Shown in pieces: positions 18,671 through 28,147 of a stretch of 64,000 nucleotides of DNA. The translations under genes were made by a program, and so were the position numbers. Each line of letters starts with the position of its first letter. Position 1 is the stretch's first letter. The notes under the pieces were generated by a model that was given only the letters and a program-made list of their open reading frames with translations, ran no database searches and had not been told where the DNA came from. This DNA comes from Gammaproteobacteria bacterium (GTDB lineage: Bacteria > Pseudomonadota > Gammaproteobacteria > Pseudomonadales > Azotimanducaceae), in assembly GCA_021773555.1 (NCBI GenBank), contig JAJFKA010000037.1:41510-105509 (forward strand). The letters run 5' to 3'.

Positions 18671-20242
18671 CTAAATCAACTGCTTACGTTCGTTTGACGG
18701 AGGAATCATCAGGGCCTCACGGTATTTTGCGATAGTCCGTCGAGCCACATTGATCTCCTGGGCTGCGAGCAGAGTAGCGATCTTACTGTCACTGAGCGGT
18801 TTCCGAGGATTTTCTTCGGCCACAAGCTGTTTGATAAGCGAGCGGATTGCGGTGGAGGAAACTTCGCCGCCGGTGTGTGTGTTGACGTGGCTGGAAAAAA
18901 AGTATTTCAGCTCAAACACGCCAGCCGGGGTGTGGATATATTTCTGGGTTGTCACCCTGGAAATCGTAGATTCATGCAACTCGACCGCTTTTGCAATATC
19001 GTGCAGGACCAGTGGTTTCATCGCTTGCTCGCCATACTCAAGAAATCCGCGTTGATACTCGACGATCTTTGATGAAACCCTGAGCAGTGTATCATTTCGT
19101 TGCTGGAGACTCTTGATGAACCATCGTGCTTCCTGAAGCTGGTTTTTCAAATAATTGTTGTCTGTGCTGTTATCGGAACGCTTGATCAGGGAAGAGTACT
19201 CTGAGTTAACGCGTATACGCGGTGCTGACTTGGGATTGAGTTCGACGAGCCAGCGACCATTTTGCTTGGTAACGATAACGTCGGGCTCTATGTACTCTGT
19301 CGTGCTTTCGGCGATATCGCTTCCCGGGCGTGGATTCATGGACTGGATCAGGCCGATCACATTCTTCAGTTCGTGTTCCTTAAGGCGTGTTTTCCTGGAG
19401 ATATAGGCATAGTCACGATTGGCCAGAAAAGTGAGGTAATGTTCCACAACAACAAGTGCCTCGTTACGCCAGCGGGTTTCTTTCGGTAAAAACCGCAACT
19501 GGATCATCAGGCACTCTCGCAAGTCCCGTGAGGCGATACCGACCGGATCCAGGTGCTGGATAAGATGGAGCACAGCCTCGATTTCATCGATTTCCATTTC
19601 CCACTCGGCCGGAGCGTTCTCGATAATATCTTCAAGCGTGATTGTGAGAATGCCTTCGGTGTTCAGGCCATCAACCAGTGACATGGCGATGAACTCGTCG
19701 ACCTCGGAAAGGTGTAGCAGGTTGATCTGCTCCATCAAATGGCTTTGGATGGAGATACTGGTCGAATTACGTGTATCAAGATAATTCTCATCGTTTTCAT
19801 CAGAGCCGGAGCCGCTGCCTGGCAACGCTGATTCCTCGTAGATGTCTTCCCAGACGCTATCAACTGGCAGCTCCTCAGCGATATTGTCAGACGAGATTTG
19901 ATCGCTGCTGTCGGGGACTGCGTCGCCTTCAACCTCCGGATCAGGTGGTGGTTCATAATCTTCCTGCGCGGCTGCTTCAGATTCAGTGGCTGCTTCAATT
20001 TCAACTTTTGAGGCACTGAGCGAATCTTCCGGTGGATCGAGAGACTCCGGATCCTTCGGTGTCTCTCCATCGGGTTCGTCAGGATTCGTTTCTTCTAACA
20101 TCAGATTGGAATCAAGTGCTTCCTGAATTTCCTGCTGGAGATCAAATGTAGACAACTGCAGCAAGCGGATTGCCTGTTGCAATTGGGGAGTCATTCGGAG
20201 CTGTTGACCCAGTTTTAGTGTGAGTGCAGGTTTCATTACCAT
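18671..20242 (-). CDS. rpoN: RNA polymerase sigma-54 factor
   Basis: Sigma-54 directs RNA polymerase to -24/-12 promoters that need AAA+ activators; in Pseudomonas-like bacteria these include nitrogen, flagellar and pilin genes. The 523-residue product has region I (about residues 3-50, LKLGQQLRMTPQLQQAIRLL), an acidic region II (about 50-150), the core-binding domain, the helix-turn-helix segment with HESTISRVTTQKYIHTPAG, and the RpoN box ARRTIAKYREAL near the C-terminus. Two ATGs (20242 and 20236) are possible; the second gives the common MKPALTLKLG start. The acidic linker is on the long side. Confidence 0.97.
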   Translation of the reverse strand: MVMKPALTLKLGQQLRMTPQLQQAIRLLQLSTFDLQQEIQEALDSNLMLEETNPDEPDGETPKDPESLDPPEDSLSASKVEIEAATESEAAAQEDYEPPPDPEVEGDAVPDSSDQISSDNIAEELPVDSVWEDIYEESALPGSGSGSDENDENYLDTRNSTSISIQSHLMEQINLLHLSEVDEFIAMSLVDGLNTEGILTITLEDIIENAPAEWEMEIDEIEAVLHLIQHLDPVGIASRDLRECLMIQLRFLPKETRWRNEALVVVEHYLTFLANRDYAYISRKTRLKEHELKNVIGLIQSMNPRPGSDIAESTTEYIEPDVIVTKQNGRWLVELNPKSAPRIRVNSEYSSLIKRSDNSTDNNYLKNQLQEARWFIKSLQQRNDTLLRVSSKIVEYQRGFLEYGEQAMKPLVLHDIAKAVELHESTISRVTTQKYIHTPAGVFELKYFFSSHVNTHTGGEVSSTAIRSLIKQLVAEENPRKPLSDSKIATLLAAQEINVARRTIAKYREALMIPPSNERKQLI

Positions 20243-20319
20243 GGGTTAATAATACTCAGGCTCTCATCGGAATAAAACTTGTTAATGCGCTATGGTTGTG
20301 AATGTTAGTAGTACCCTTT

Positions 20320-20348
20320 ATTACAGTTCCTGTAAATGTTTGTAACAA
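20320..20348 (-). promoter_or_regulatory. Candidate rpoN promoter overlapped by palindromes
   Basis: On the minus strand TTGTTA (20348-20343) and TGTAAT (20325-20320) are spaced by exactly 17 bases, a good sigma-70 match in the 126-base gap between lptB and rpoN. The -35 lies inside the perfect 14-bp palindrome GTAACAATTGTTAC (20342-20355), and the -10 overlaps the inverted repeat TTACAG-ttc-CTGTAA (20321-20335). Such symmetry over both boxes suggests a repressor or activator site. The rest of the gap (20243-20368) holds no gene. Confidence 0.45.
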
Positions 20349-20368
20349 TTGTTACTCGCCTGCTTACG

Positions 20369-21106
20369 CTACATTTTGAAGTCCTGCCCAAGGTAAACTC
20401 TCTTGACATGCTCGTCAGCAAGAATGGCGTCGGTGGAGCCTTCCATGATTATCCTGCCCTCACTGACGATGTATGCTTTCTCACAGATATCCAGCGTTTC
20501 CCGGACATTGTGGTCGGTGATCAATACCCCGATGCCTCGGTCGGACAGCTGTGAAATTATCAGCTTGATGTCATTGACCGAAATTGGATCGACGCCTGCG
20601 AACGGTTCATCAAGCAGAATGAATGCCGGTTCCGTGGCCAGGGCCCTGGCGATTTCGACTCGACGTCGTTCACCGCCACTCAGGGACATACCGAGATTTT
20701 TTCTGATGTGGGTAATGTGAAATTCCGATAACAGTGACTCGAGGACCTCCCTGCGGGAATGAGCGTTCAGGTCTGATCTTGTTTCCAGGATCGCCATCAC
20801 GTTGTCGGCGACGCTCAGTCTGCGAAAAACCGAGGCTTCCTGGGGTAGGTAACCTATCCCGGTCCGCGCACGTTCGTGCATCGGTTTGTTGGTGATGTCC
20901 TGGTCATCAAACAAAATCCGTCCGGCATCGTGGTTTATGGAACCGACGATCATGTAAAAGCAGGTGGTCTTGCCCGCACCATTCGGACCGAGCAAGCCGA
21001 CAACCTGACCGCTGTGAACAGAAAGTGTTACCTCCTGCACCACTTGCTGACCGCGGTAGCTTTTTCTTAATTTCTCAGCTTTTAATACGTGGGTGGCTGC
21101 GGGCAA
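20369..21106 (-). CDS. lptB: LPS export ABC transporter ATP-binding protein LptB
   Basis: LptB is the ATPase that powers LptFG to extract lipopolysaccharide from the inner membrane. The 245-residue product has Walker [10 protein letters not shown], a Q-loop region with [16 protein letters not shown], signature [16 protein letters not shown], Walker [14 protein letters not shown] and the switch histidine in [10 protein letters not shown]. The start is TTG 21106: it directly abuts the lptA TAG stop and has AAGG nine bases upstream inside lptA; no ATG suits the family N-terminus. lptF and lptG are not in the window. Confidence 0.96.
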   Translation of the reverse strand: MPAATHVLKAEKLRKSYRGQQVVQEVTLSVHSGQVVGLLGPNGAGKTTCFYMIVGSINHDAGRILFDDQDITNKPMHERARTGIGYLPQEASVFRRLSVADNVMAILETRSDLNAHSRREVLESLLSEFHITHIRKNLGMSLSGGERRRVEIARALATEPAFILLDEPFAGVDPISVNDIKLIISQLSDRGIGVLITDHNVRETLDICEKAYIVSEGRIIMEGSTDAILADEHVKRVYLGQDFKM

Positions 21107-21655
21107 CTAATTAGCCTTCGCGGGAGTAGCTTGTTTTGATTCAGTTTTCTGAGGGCTGATGGTGACCCCAATTCGACCGTTCCCACCGCCACTCTTCAAA
21201 CTCATGACACCCTCGTTGACGTCATAATAAATGAGTTCTCCGGTAAGCACGTCGTCAGTCTGTTTTAACGTCGCTTCACCGGAAAGGTGCAGACGTTCTT
21301 CCTGCACGAGGTAGACAATTTTGCGCGCCTCTGCAAACACGGGTGAATCACTGTCATCCGGCATTTGTTCATAATGGGCCAGCTTTTTTGACGCCATATC
21401 GGTGCTGGCAATGATCTGGATAACCTGGGTATTACTGGTGATTATTTCCACCTCGTCTGCATTGATGATCAAGGTCCCTTGCTCGATGATGACATTTCCG
21501 CGGTAAACAGAAGATCCTTTGAGTTCATCGAGTACCGCTGCATCAGCCTGAATATCGATGGGTTGCTGGCGATCGGCTGTCAAGCCGAACGCGCTTTGCG
21601 TCACTACCGACGAAATCAGGAGCAGCAGATAACAAATGGGTAATTTCAAGTTCAT
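21107..21655 (-). CDS. lptA: Periplasmic LPS-transport protein LptA
   Basis: LptA forms the beta-jellyroll bridge that carries LPS across the periplasm. The start is ATG 21655, giving a clean signal peptide (MNLKLPICYLLLLISSVVTQ, ending near SAFG); the open frame reaches back to 21685. The mature part has the OstA-like pattern QPIDIQADAAVLDELKGSSV, NVIIEQGTLIINADEVEI and a later DVLTGELIYYDVNEG. The 182-residue length is normal. It is followed immediately by lptB and preceded by lptC. Confidence 0.94.
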   Translation of the reverse strand: MNLKLPICYLLLLISSVVTQSAFGLTADRQQPIDIQADAAVLDELKGSSVYRGNVIIEQGTLIINADEVEIITSNTQVIQIIASTDMASKKLAHYEQMPDDSDSPVFAEARKIVYLVQEERLHLSGEATLKQTDDVLTGELIYYDVNEGVMSLKSGGGNGRIGVTISPQKTESKQATPAKAN

Positions 21656-21703
21656 GAGGTCTGTCTCTGGACCAGGTTTGCACATATTAGCATCGCCTGC
21701 ACT

Positions 21704-22303
21704 TCATTGGGATTTTACAAATTCTGGTAATAACACTGTATGCACTCGCTCCTGGGGTGCGGAGTAAAAAATGAAGCGTCCCTCTTCGAAATAGGCCTGC
21801 ATCCCTGCTGCAGTGGTCTGACCTGAATGCTGATCGATGGAAACCTTCTGGTTGGTTTCGGCATATTCACGCGCTGGGACGACTTTCAAGGTCTCTGTCC
21901 GAATACTGATAAATTTTCCTTCGGGCCGGTCTTTGCGAGCAACGACTTCCTGCCATAATTCGACTGCTTCAGAACGATAGTCAGATTGTGTCAGCAGTCT
22001 TCCGTTTCTTGCTTCGATATCCCAGGGCTCATCCTCCCGGTTTGAATACAGTGTGAGATTTGGCTCAATCAATGAGGTTACCCTGGTCAGCGGGAAGTGA
22101 GTGAAACGATCTGCACGGATCTTATGTTGCAATGAACCATCGACGTCGAATTGGGTAATCGTGGCGTTGAGCATGTACAGGTCAGGATCGTTTTTGAGGG
22201 ATGTCTCATCCGGCAGCGGTGCATCATTGCGATCAGTGATCAGATTTGTACCGATTGCGAATACCAGGATGAGCGTCGCCAGTATGGTGGTGCGATTATT
22301 CAC
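21704..22303 (-). CDS. lptC: LPS export protein LptC
   Basis: LptC is a bitopic inner-membrane protein that receives LPS from LptBFG and hands it to LptA. The 199-residue product has an N-terminal membrane helix (TTILATLILVFAIGTNLI) and a periplasmic domain with DLYMLNATITQFDVDGSLQH, a family-typical start of the jellyroll, and LWQEVVARKD further on. It sits 48 bases upstream of the lptA start chosen here. In related genomes kdsD and kdsC lie between yrbG and lptC; here yrbG is followed directly by lptC after 41 bases. Confidence 0.92.
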   Translation of the reverse strand: MNNRTTILATLILVFAIGTNLITDRNDAPLPDETSLKNDPDLYMLNATITQFDVDGSLQHKIRADRFTHFPLTRVTSLIEPNLTLYSNREDEPWDIEARNGRLLTQSDYRSEAVELWQEVVARKDRPEGKFISIRTETLKVVPAREYAETNQKVSIDQHSGQTTAAGMQAYFEEGRFIFYSAPQERVHTVLLPEFVKSQ

Positions 22304-22344
22304 CTGATGTTATTTCCGTCGCCTTAGCTCAATTGGGGTTGATG

Positions 22345-23316
22345 CTAGACCATGATTGCGGTGTGGTACAGGTAAGTTATGTAGACAATCCACACCAGCA
22401 ACAAAAACGCGCCTTTGACGCGACCAATGATGGCATCACCGCGGATGCCGTAGGCGAATACCACGAGCACCAGCGTCATTGACAGCATTAACGCATAGTC
22501 TCGCCAAAGTGTGGTGGGCTCGAGGTCCGACGGGGAAAAAACAGCGGGAATTGACAACACAGCGAGAATATTAAACACGTTAGAGCCAACAATATTGCCG
22601 ATCGCAAGGTCAGTCTGACCTTTGAGTGCACTGGTGAGGGAAACGACGAGTTCGGGAATGCTGGTACCAACGGCGACTACCGTGAGGCCTATGATAAGTT
22701 CGCTGACCCCCATTCCGGCGGCGATATGAATGACTGCCCACACGAGAATTTCAGACGATAGCAACAAAAAGGTGAGGCTGAACAGCAGCATCAGTATTGA
22801 CTTTGGCGTGCTCATGCTCGGAATTTCGTCCAGATCGGTGATGTTCGCGGCACTCGCCATAGTGGAAGTTTTTCTGTGCTCCACCGCCAGCCGAAAAAGA
22901 AACAGGACAAGTCCGGTAAACAGCAGTAACCCATCCCAGAGCCCGAGGTGATAGTCGATAATACTGGCACCCGCGCAGAGAGTGACAATAATCAGTATCG
23001 GCAGGTCGTTACGTAGAATGTCAACCCGGAACCTTAAAGGTACGATAATTGCGGTAAATCCGAGCACCATACCGATATTGGCAATGTTGGAGCCGATGGC
23101 GTTGCCAACGGCAATCTCTGGTTCACCCTGGAAGGATGAAATAGCTGAGACAAATATCTCCGGCGCAGAAGTGCCGAGAGCGACCACTGTCAGGCCGATC
23201 GTCATAGGTGATATTGAGAGGTTTCTGGCGGTCGCAACAGATCCGATAACAAAAAGGTCTGCACTTTTAAAGAGTATTAGGAAACCGATCAGTAGTGCAG
23301 CGCTATAATAAAGCAT
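22345..23316 (-). CDS. yrbG: Calcium/sodium antiporter of the CaCA family (YrbG type)
   Basis: A sodium/calcium exchanger-like membrane protein with the two inverted alpha repeats: GTSAPEIFVSAISS with GNAIGSNIANIG in the first half, and GTSIPELVVSLTSA with GNIVGSNVFNIL in the second; about ten membrane segments are seen in 323 residues. The open frame extends to 23496, but I chose ATG 23316, which starts just before the first membrane helix, because a candidate promoter at 23354-23382 would place transcription start near 23347 and the longer frame would overlap divergent mlaF. E. coli YrbG is dispensable and its physiological ion is not settled. Confidence 0.9.
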   Translation of the reverse strand: MLYYSAALLIGFLILFKSADLFVIGSVATARNLSISPMTIGLTVVALGTSAPEIFVSAISSFQGEPEIAVGNAIGSNIANIGMVLGFTAIIVPLRFRVDILRNDLPILIIVTLCAGASIIDYHLGLWDGLLLFTGLVLFLFRLAVEHRKTSTMASAANITDLDEIPSMSTPKSILMLLFSLTFLLLSSEILVWAVIHIAAGMGVSELIIGLTVVAVGTSIPELVVSLTSALKGQTDLAIGNIVGSNVFNILAVLSIPAVFSPSDLEPTTLWRDYALMLSMTLVLVVFAYGIRGDAIIGRVKGAFLLLVWIVYITYLYHTAIMV

Positions 23317-23353
23317 ACCCCTCGTTACAGAATTGGTACGAAAAGAGCGAAAC

Positions 23354-23382
23354 ATTAAAGTGTGTATACCCTGACTTTGCAA
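23354..23382 (-). promoter_or_regulatory. Candidate sigma-70 promoter for yrbG-lptCAB
   Basis: On the minus strand TTGCAA (23382-23377) and TTTAAT (23359-23354) are separated by exactly 17 bases, in the gap between yrbG and the divergent mlaF. It would start transcription near 23347, about 30 bases before the chosen yrbG ATG. On the plus strand a TTGACA at about 23428 has no good -10, so the mla promoter stays unassigned. Confidence 0.5.
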
Positions 23383-23483
23383 GATGAATCTTCCTGACGG
23401 GTAATCATGCGGGGGAAGCTTGGTTTGACATCGCTGGTAGTGTAAAACGGATTTCATGACAGAGTGAGGCAGCAAACGGACAA

Positions 23484-24308
23484 ATGTCTGAGGCACAAAT
23501 TGAGATTGCGAAGGTTGTTTTTCGCCGCGGACAGCGCCGGATATTCGATGACATTTCGCTTTCGATCCCGAAAGGCAAAATTGTGGCGATTATGGGACCG
23601 AGCGGTACTGGTAAAACCACGCTGTTACGCCTGATCGGTGGTCAATTGCGACCGGAATCAGGCAGTGTGAAAGTCAAAGGACTAGAGATCCCGGCACTTT
23701 CGAGAGCGAAACTGTTTGAAATTCGCAAATCCATGGGCATGTTGTTCCAGACGGGTGCGCTGTTCACTGAGCAAAGTGTTTTTGAGAATGTTGCTTTTCC
23801 ACTACGTATTCATACCCGGCTACCAGAGGACATGATTCGTGACCTTGTGCTTGTAAAGTTGCAGTCAGTCGGTTTGCGAGGTGCCAGCCAGTTGTTCCCG
23901 GCTGAATTGTCTGGCGGGATGGCAAGGCGTGTAGCACTGGCGAGAGCCATTGCGCTGGACCCGGAAATCATTATGTATGATGAACCTTTTGCCGGGCTGG
24001 ACCCGATCGCAATGGGTGTCATTGTGGAGCTGATAAAGACGCTTAATCACGTCTACGGTATGACCAGTATCATTGTCTCGCACGATATTGGCGAGACCGC
24101 GAGCATTGCTGATCTTATCTATGTGATTGCAGACGGAAAGGTCATTGGTGCCGGATCGCCGAAAGAACTGTTTGAACAGGATTCTCCGAGAATCCAACAA
24201 TTCATCAAAGGTTTACCCGACGGACCAGTGCCCTTTCATTATCCTGCGGCGGATTATGAGGAAGAGCTGATGCGAGACCGGAACACCCGGACCTGGTTTC
24301 CTTTCTAG
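23484..24308 (+). CDS. mlaF: Phospholipid ABC transporter ATP-binding protein MlaF
   Basis: MlaF is the ATPase of the MlaFEDB inner-membrane complex, which moves phospholipids between the inner membrane and the periplasmic carrier MlaC and helps keep the outer membrane asymmetric. The 274-residue product has Walker A GPSGTGKTT, signature LSGGMARRVALARAIA, Walker B IIMYDEPFAGLDP and the switch histidine in IIVSHDIGETASIADL. It heads a complete mlaFEDCB operon; its stop directly abuts the mlaE ATG. Confidence 0.96.
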   Translation: MSEAQIEIAKVVFRRGQRRIFDDISLSIPKGKIVAIMGPSGTGKTTLLRLIGGQLRPESGSVKVKGLEIPALSRAKLFEIRKSMGMLFQTGALFTEQSVFENVAFPLRIHTRLPEDMIRDLVLVKLQSVGLRGASQLFPAELSGGMARRVALARAIALDPEIIMYDEPFAGLDPIAMGVIVELIKTLNHVYGMTSIIVSHDIGETASIADLIYVIADGKVIGAGSPKELFEQDSPRIQQFIKGLPDGPVPFHYPAADYEEELMRDRNTRTWFPF

Positions 24309-25085
24309 ATGCTTTCGAACCTCCGAAAAATAGGTCAGTTCGCACTGGTCGCTCTGGGTACCCTGGGGCGTGCAGGACTCATCTGGTTTCAGGCTATCTG
24401 GCGGCGACCGCGCCTGGCTAATTTGCCCCTGGTGCTTCGCCAGATTTATCAGCTCGGGGTACTCTCAGTCGTGATCACCGTGATGTCGGGATTTTCCATC
24501 GGGGCAGTGCTGGCATTGCAGGGTTACAACCAGCTGGTTAAATATGGTTCGGAAAGTGCGTTGGGACTCGGAGTTGCGCTGGTATTGGTGATGGAAATCG
24601 GCCCCGTGGTTTCGGCATTATTGTTTGCCGGTCGGGCTGGCTCCGCGATGACGGCGGAAATCGGATTGATGAAGGCGACAGAACAACTGAGTAGCATGGA
24701 AATGATCGGAGTTGATCCGTTGCAACGCATTGTCGCCCCGCGACTCTGGGCCGGATTCATATCCATGCCAATTCTAGCCCTGATGTTCAGTGTTGTCGGC
24801 ATCTGGGGTGCGTCGCTCGTCGGAGTTGACTGGCTCGGCGTATACGAAGGTGCGTTCTGGGCGGCGATGCAGGATGGTGTTGATTTTCAGAGTCACGTGT
24901 TAAAAGGCATTATCAAGTCGATAGTCTTTGGCCTGGTGGTCACGTGGATTGCTGTTTACCAGGGATACGATACGATACCGACTTCTGAAGGTATTGCTGC
25001 CGCGACGACCCGGACCGTAGTCTATTCGTCCGTTTCGGTGTTGGTGTTGGATTTTTTCCTGACGCTGGTGATGTATCAGTTTTAG
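24309..25085 (+). CDS. mlaE: Phospholipid ABC transporter permease MlaE
   Basis: MlaE is the membrane subunit of the Mla transporter. The 258-residue product belongs to the MlaE permease family, with an interfacial N-terminal helix and about five membrane helices, and the conserved core EIGPVVSALLFAGRAGSAMT followed by AEIGLMKATEQLSSMEMIGV. It is directly downstream of mlaF with no gap and upstream of mlaD by 41 bases. Confidence 0.96.
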   Translation: MLSNLRKIGQFALVALGTLGRAGLIWFQAIWRRPRLANLPLVLRQIYQLGVLSVVITVMSGFSIGAVLALQGYNQLVKYGSESALGLGVALVLVMEIGPVVSALLFAGRAGSAMTAEIGLMKATEQLSSMEMIGVDPLQRIVAPRLWAGFISMPILALMFSVVGIWGASLVGVDWLGVYEGAFWAAMQDGVDFQSHVLKGIIKSIVFGLVVTWIAVYQGYDTIPTSEGIAAATTRTVVYSSVSVLVLDFFLTLVMYQF

Positions 25086-25126
25086 GTGTCCGGTGTGGAT
25101 AGAGTTTGTAGCAGGAGGACAATTTC

Positions 25127-25579
25127 ATGCAAATGCGTTCAATCGAGATCATTGTCGGGGCATTTATGCTCGCTGGTATTCTTTCACTGGCAGTACTCGC
25201 CATTCGGGTGAGCGGCTTCAGCGTTGGTACAGAGACGAATACCTACACTGTGTATGCCCGATTCGAAAATATTGGCGGTCTCGTTAATCGTTCCAAGGTC
25301 AGCATCGGTGGCGTCATTGTCGGCCGGGTCGCAGAAATCAGCCTTGAGCAGGAAACCTATACAGCGTTGGTTCGAATGGAGATCGACAGTAAAATTAACA
25401 CGATCAGCAGTGACAGCACCGCCGCCATTTTGACGGATGGTTTGCTCGGTGGAAAATTTATCGGCATCAGCCTTGGTGCTGAAGACAGATACCTGACAGC
25501 GGGCGGGGAGATTCACGACACGCAATCCGCCATTGTGCTGGAAGAATTGATTGGCCAGTTTCTATTGAATAAGTTCTAA
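25127..25579 (+). CDS. mlaD: Mla transporter MCE-domain subunit MlaD
   Basis: MlaD forms a hexameric MCE ring on the periplasmic face that holds lipid and links MlaFE to MlaC. The 150-residue product has one N-terminal membrane helix (IIVGAFMLAGILSLAVLAI) and an MCE domain (about residues 38-115, YTVYARFENIGGLVNRSKVS then IGGVIVGRVAEI, later GLLGGKFIGISLG). An exact AGGAGG precedes the ATG. The length is close to E. coli MlaD, with a slightly shorter C-terminal helix. Confidence 0.95.
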   Translation: MQMRSIEIIVGAFMLAGILSLAVLAIRVSGFSVGTETNTYTVYARFENIGGLVNRSKVSIGGVIVGRVAEISLEQETYTALVRMEIDSKINTISSDSTAAILTDGLLGGKFIGISLGAEDRYLTAGGEIHDTQSAIVLEELIGQFLLNKF

Positions 25580-25595
25580 CGACGAAGGAGCCGGG

Positions 25596-26201
25596 ATGAG
25601 AAGAATTTTAGCGTTAACCGTTATTCTATCCGCACTGCTGCCAGGGCAGCTGATGGCGGCAGATACGCCGGTGGTCAGCGTCAAGACAGCCACGGATACG
25701 TTGCTGGCCAAGCTTGCTGAGGTGAAACCTGTATACAAGAGTGATCCTAAAAAATTCTTCTTCGAAGTGGATATCTCACTCGCACCCTTCATTGATTTTG
25801 ATGGATTTTCACGTGGTGTTATGGCGAAGTATTATCGGCGTGCAAGTCCGGCGCAGCAGCAACGGTTTTCACAGAGCTTTCGAGAATCACTGGTACACAC
25901 CTATGCCAAGGCGCTGGTTGAGTTCGATAACCAGAAAGTAGTGGTGATGGATGAAGCTGAACCACAAAGAGAACCAGATCGCGCCAGTGTTCATCTGCAG
26001 GTTTATGGGTCGGACGGGACGATCTATCCCATTGAATACTCGCTGGCGCTGATCGATGACAAGTGGAAGCTGCGCAACGTCGTTATTAACGGAATTAATA
26101 TCGGACTGCAGTTCCGCTCCCAGTTCGCAGCGTCGATGCAGCAGTACAAGAACGATATCGACAAGGTAATTGACAACTGGAACGTTGATGTCAAGTCATA
26201 G
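25596..26201 (+). CDS. mlaC: Periplasmic phospholipid-binding protein MlaC
   Basis: MlaC ferries phospholipids between the outer-membrane MlaA-porin complex and MlaFEDB. The 201-residue product has a signal peptide (RRILALTVILSALLPGQLMA, cleaved near MAAD) and the MlaC/Ttg2D-type fold with FIDFDGFSRGVMAKYYRRAS, FSQSFRESLVHTYAKAL and WKLRNVVINGINIGLQFRSQ. It lies 16 bases after mlaD and overlaps the start chosen for mlaB by 14 bases. Confidence 0.95.
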   Translation: MRRILALTVILSALLPGQLMAADTPVVSVKTATDTLLAKLAEVKPVYKSDPKKFFFEVDISLAPFIDFDGFSRGVMAKYYRRASPAQQQRFSQSFRESLVHTYAKALVEFDNQKVVVMDEAEPQREPDRASVHLQVYGSDGTIYPIEYSLALIDDKWKLRNVVINGINIGLQFRSQFAASMQQYKNDIDKVIDNWNVDVKS

Positions 26202-26478
26202 TAGCAATGGCGAAGTGCGGATGATTGAAGGGCTCGTCAACGTGGACACGGTCGTCGATCATCGAGATGCTTTGATTGAGTCGATTAAGAGCGAGGGCTG
26301 CACCACTTTCGATCTCGCTGACCTTAAGGTACATGGTTCGGCGGTCATCGCAATGCTGATCAGTGTTGTGCGTGAATCCCGCAAACTTGGCCACGAAGTC
26401 TCCTTCGTTAACTGCCCGGTCGCGCTGCTTGAGATCGCGGAAGCCTGCGGCGTACGCGAATTCCTCCCGGTCAGCTGA
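26188..26478 (+). CDS. mlaB: STAS-domain protein MlaB
   Basis: MlaB is the cytoplasmic STAS subunit that stabilises and activates MlaF. The 96-residue product has the single STAS pattern: VNVDTVVDHRDALIESIKSE, the TTFDLADLKVHGSAVIAMLI core with the conserved Ser, and a closing ALLEIAEACGVREFLPV. ATG 26188 was chosen because it overlaps the end of mlaC, consistent with coupling; ATG 26170 has no better site, and ATG 26221 would trim the N-terminal strand. Confidence 0.88.
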   Translation: MSSHSSNGEVRMIEGLVNVDTVVDHRDALIESIKSEGCTTFDLADLKVHGSAVIAMLISVVRESRKLGHEVSFVNCPVALLEIAEACGVREFLPVS

Positions 26479-26550
26479 GCCACACCAGTCTGATCGCTCC
26501 AATTCAAGTCGGTCGTGCTATGATTGCGCACCTTTTCGTTAGGCAAAAAC

Positions 26551-26775
26551 ATGGATTTGGAGAACATCAGACAAACTCTGGAAGCAGGCCTTGATGATTG
26601 CCAGCTTGAACTCCAGGCCGAGGGTAACAAGTTGCTGCTGATTGCCGTGTCGAGCAGTTTTGCGGGCCTCAGCAGGGTTAAGCGACAACAACTGGTTTAC
26701 GCGATGTTAAATGAGAAAATCGCCTCCGGCGAAATACATGCAGTAACCATGCAGACCAAAACCTCCGATGAGTGA
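26551..26775 (+). CDS. ibaG: BolA-family protein IbaG
   Basis: IbaG is a small BolA-like protein that pairs with monothiol glutaredoxin and iron-sulfur clusters, and has been linked to envelope homeostasis and acid response. The 74-residue product starts at ATG 26551 (MDLENIRQTLEAGLDDCQLE), with AGG about eight bases upstream; the frame opens earlier at 26524. The family helix is visible as SFAGLSRVKRQQLVYAMLNE, although the usual His-rich motif F.G.s.v.rHq is seen with RQQ in place of RHQ. Its place between mlaB and murA is conserved. Confidence 0.92.
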   Translation: MDLENIRQTLEAGLDDCQLELQAEGNKLLLIAVSSSFAGLSRVKRQQLVYAMLNEKIASGEIHAVTMQTKTSDE

Positions 26776-26789
26776 GAAACGTGGAATGA

Positions 26790-28070
<1,281 letters not shown>

Positions 28071-28147
28071 TCAGTGTCAGAAAAACACACATTAAACGGG
28101 AAAAGAGAGGATCGTCTCCTGGTCAGGAATCAATCGACGTTGTCGCC

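Noticed and set aside
23317..23496. Longer yrbG start at 23496
   Set aside because: The extra 60 residues have no membrane or family features, overlap mlaF, and lie upstream of the candidate promoter at 23354-23382.
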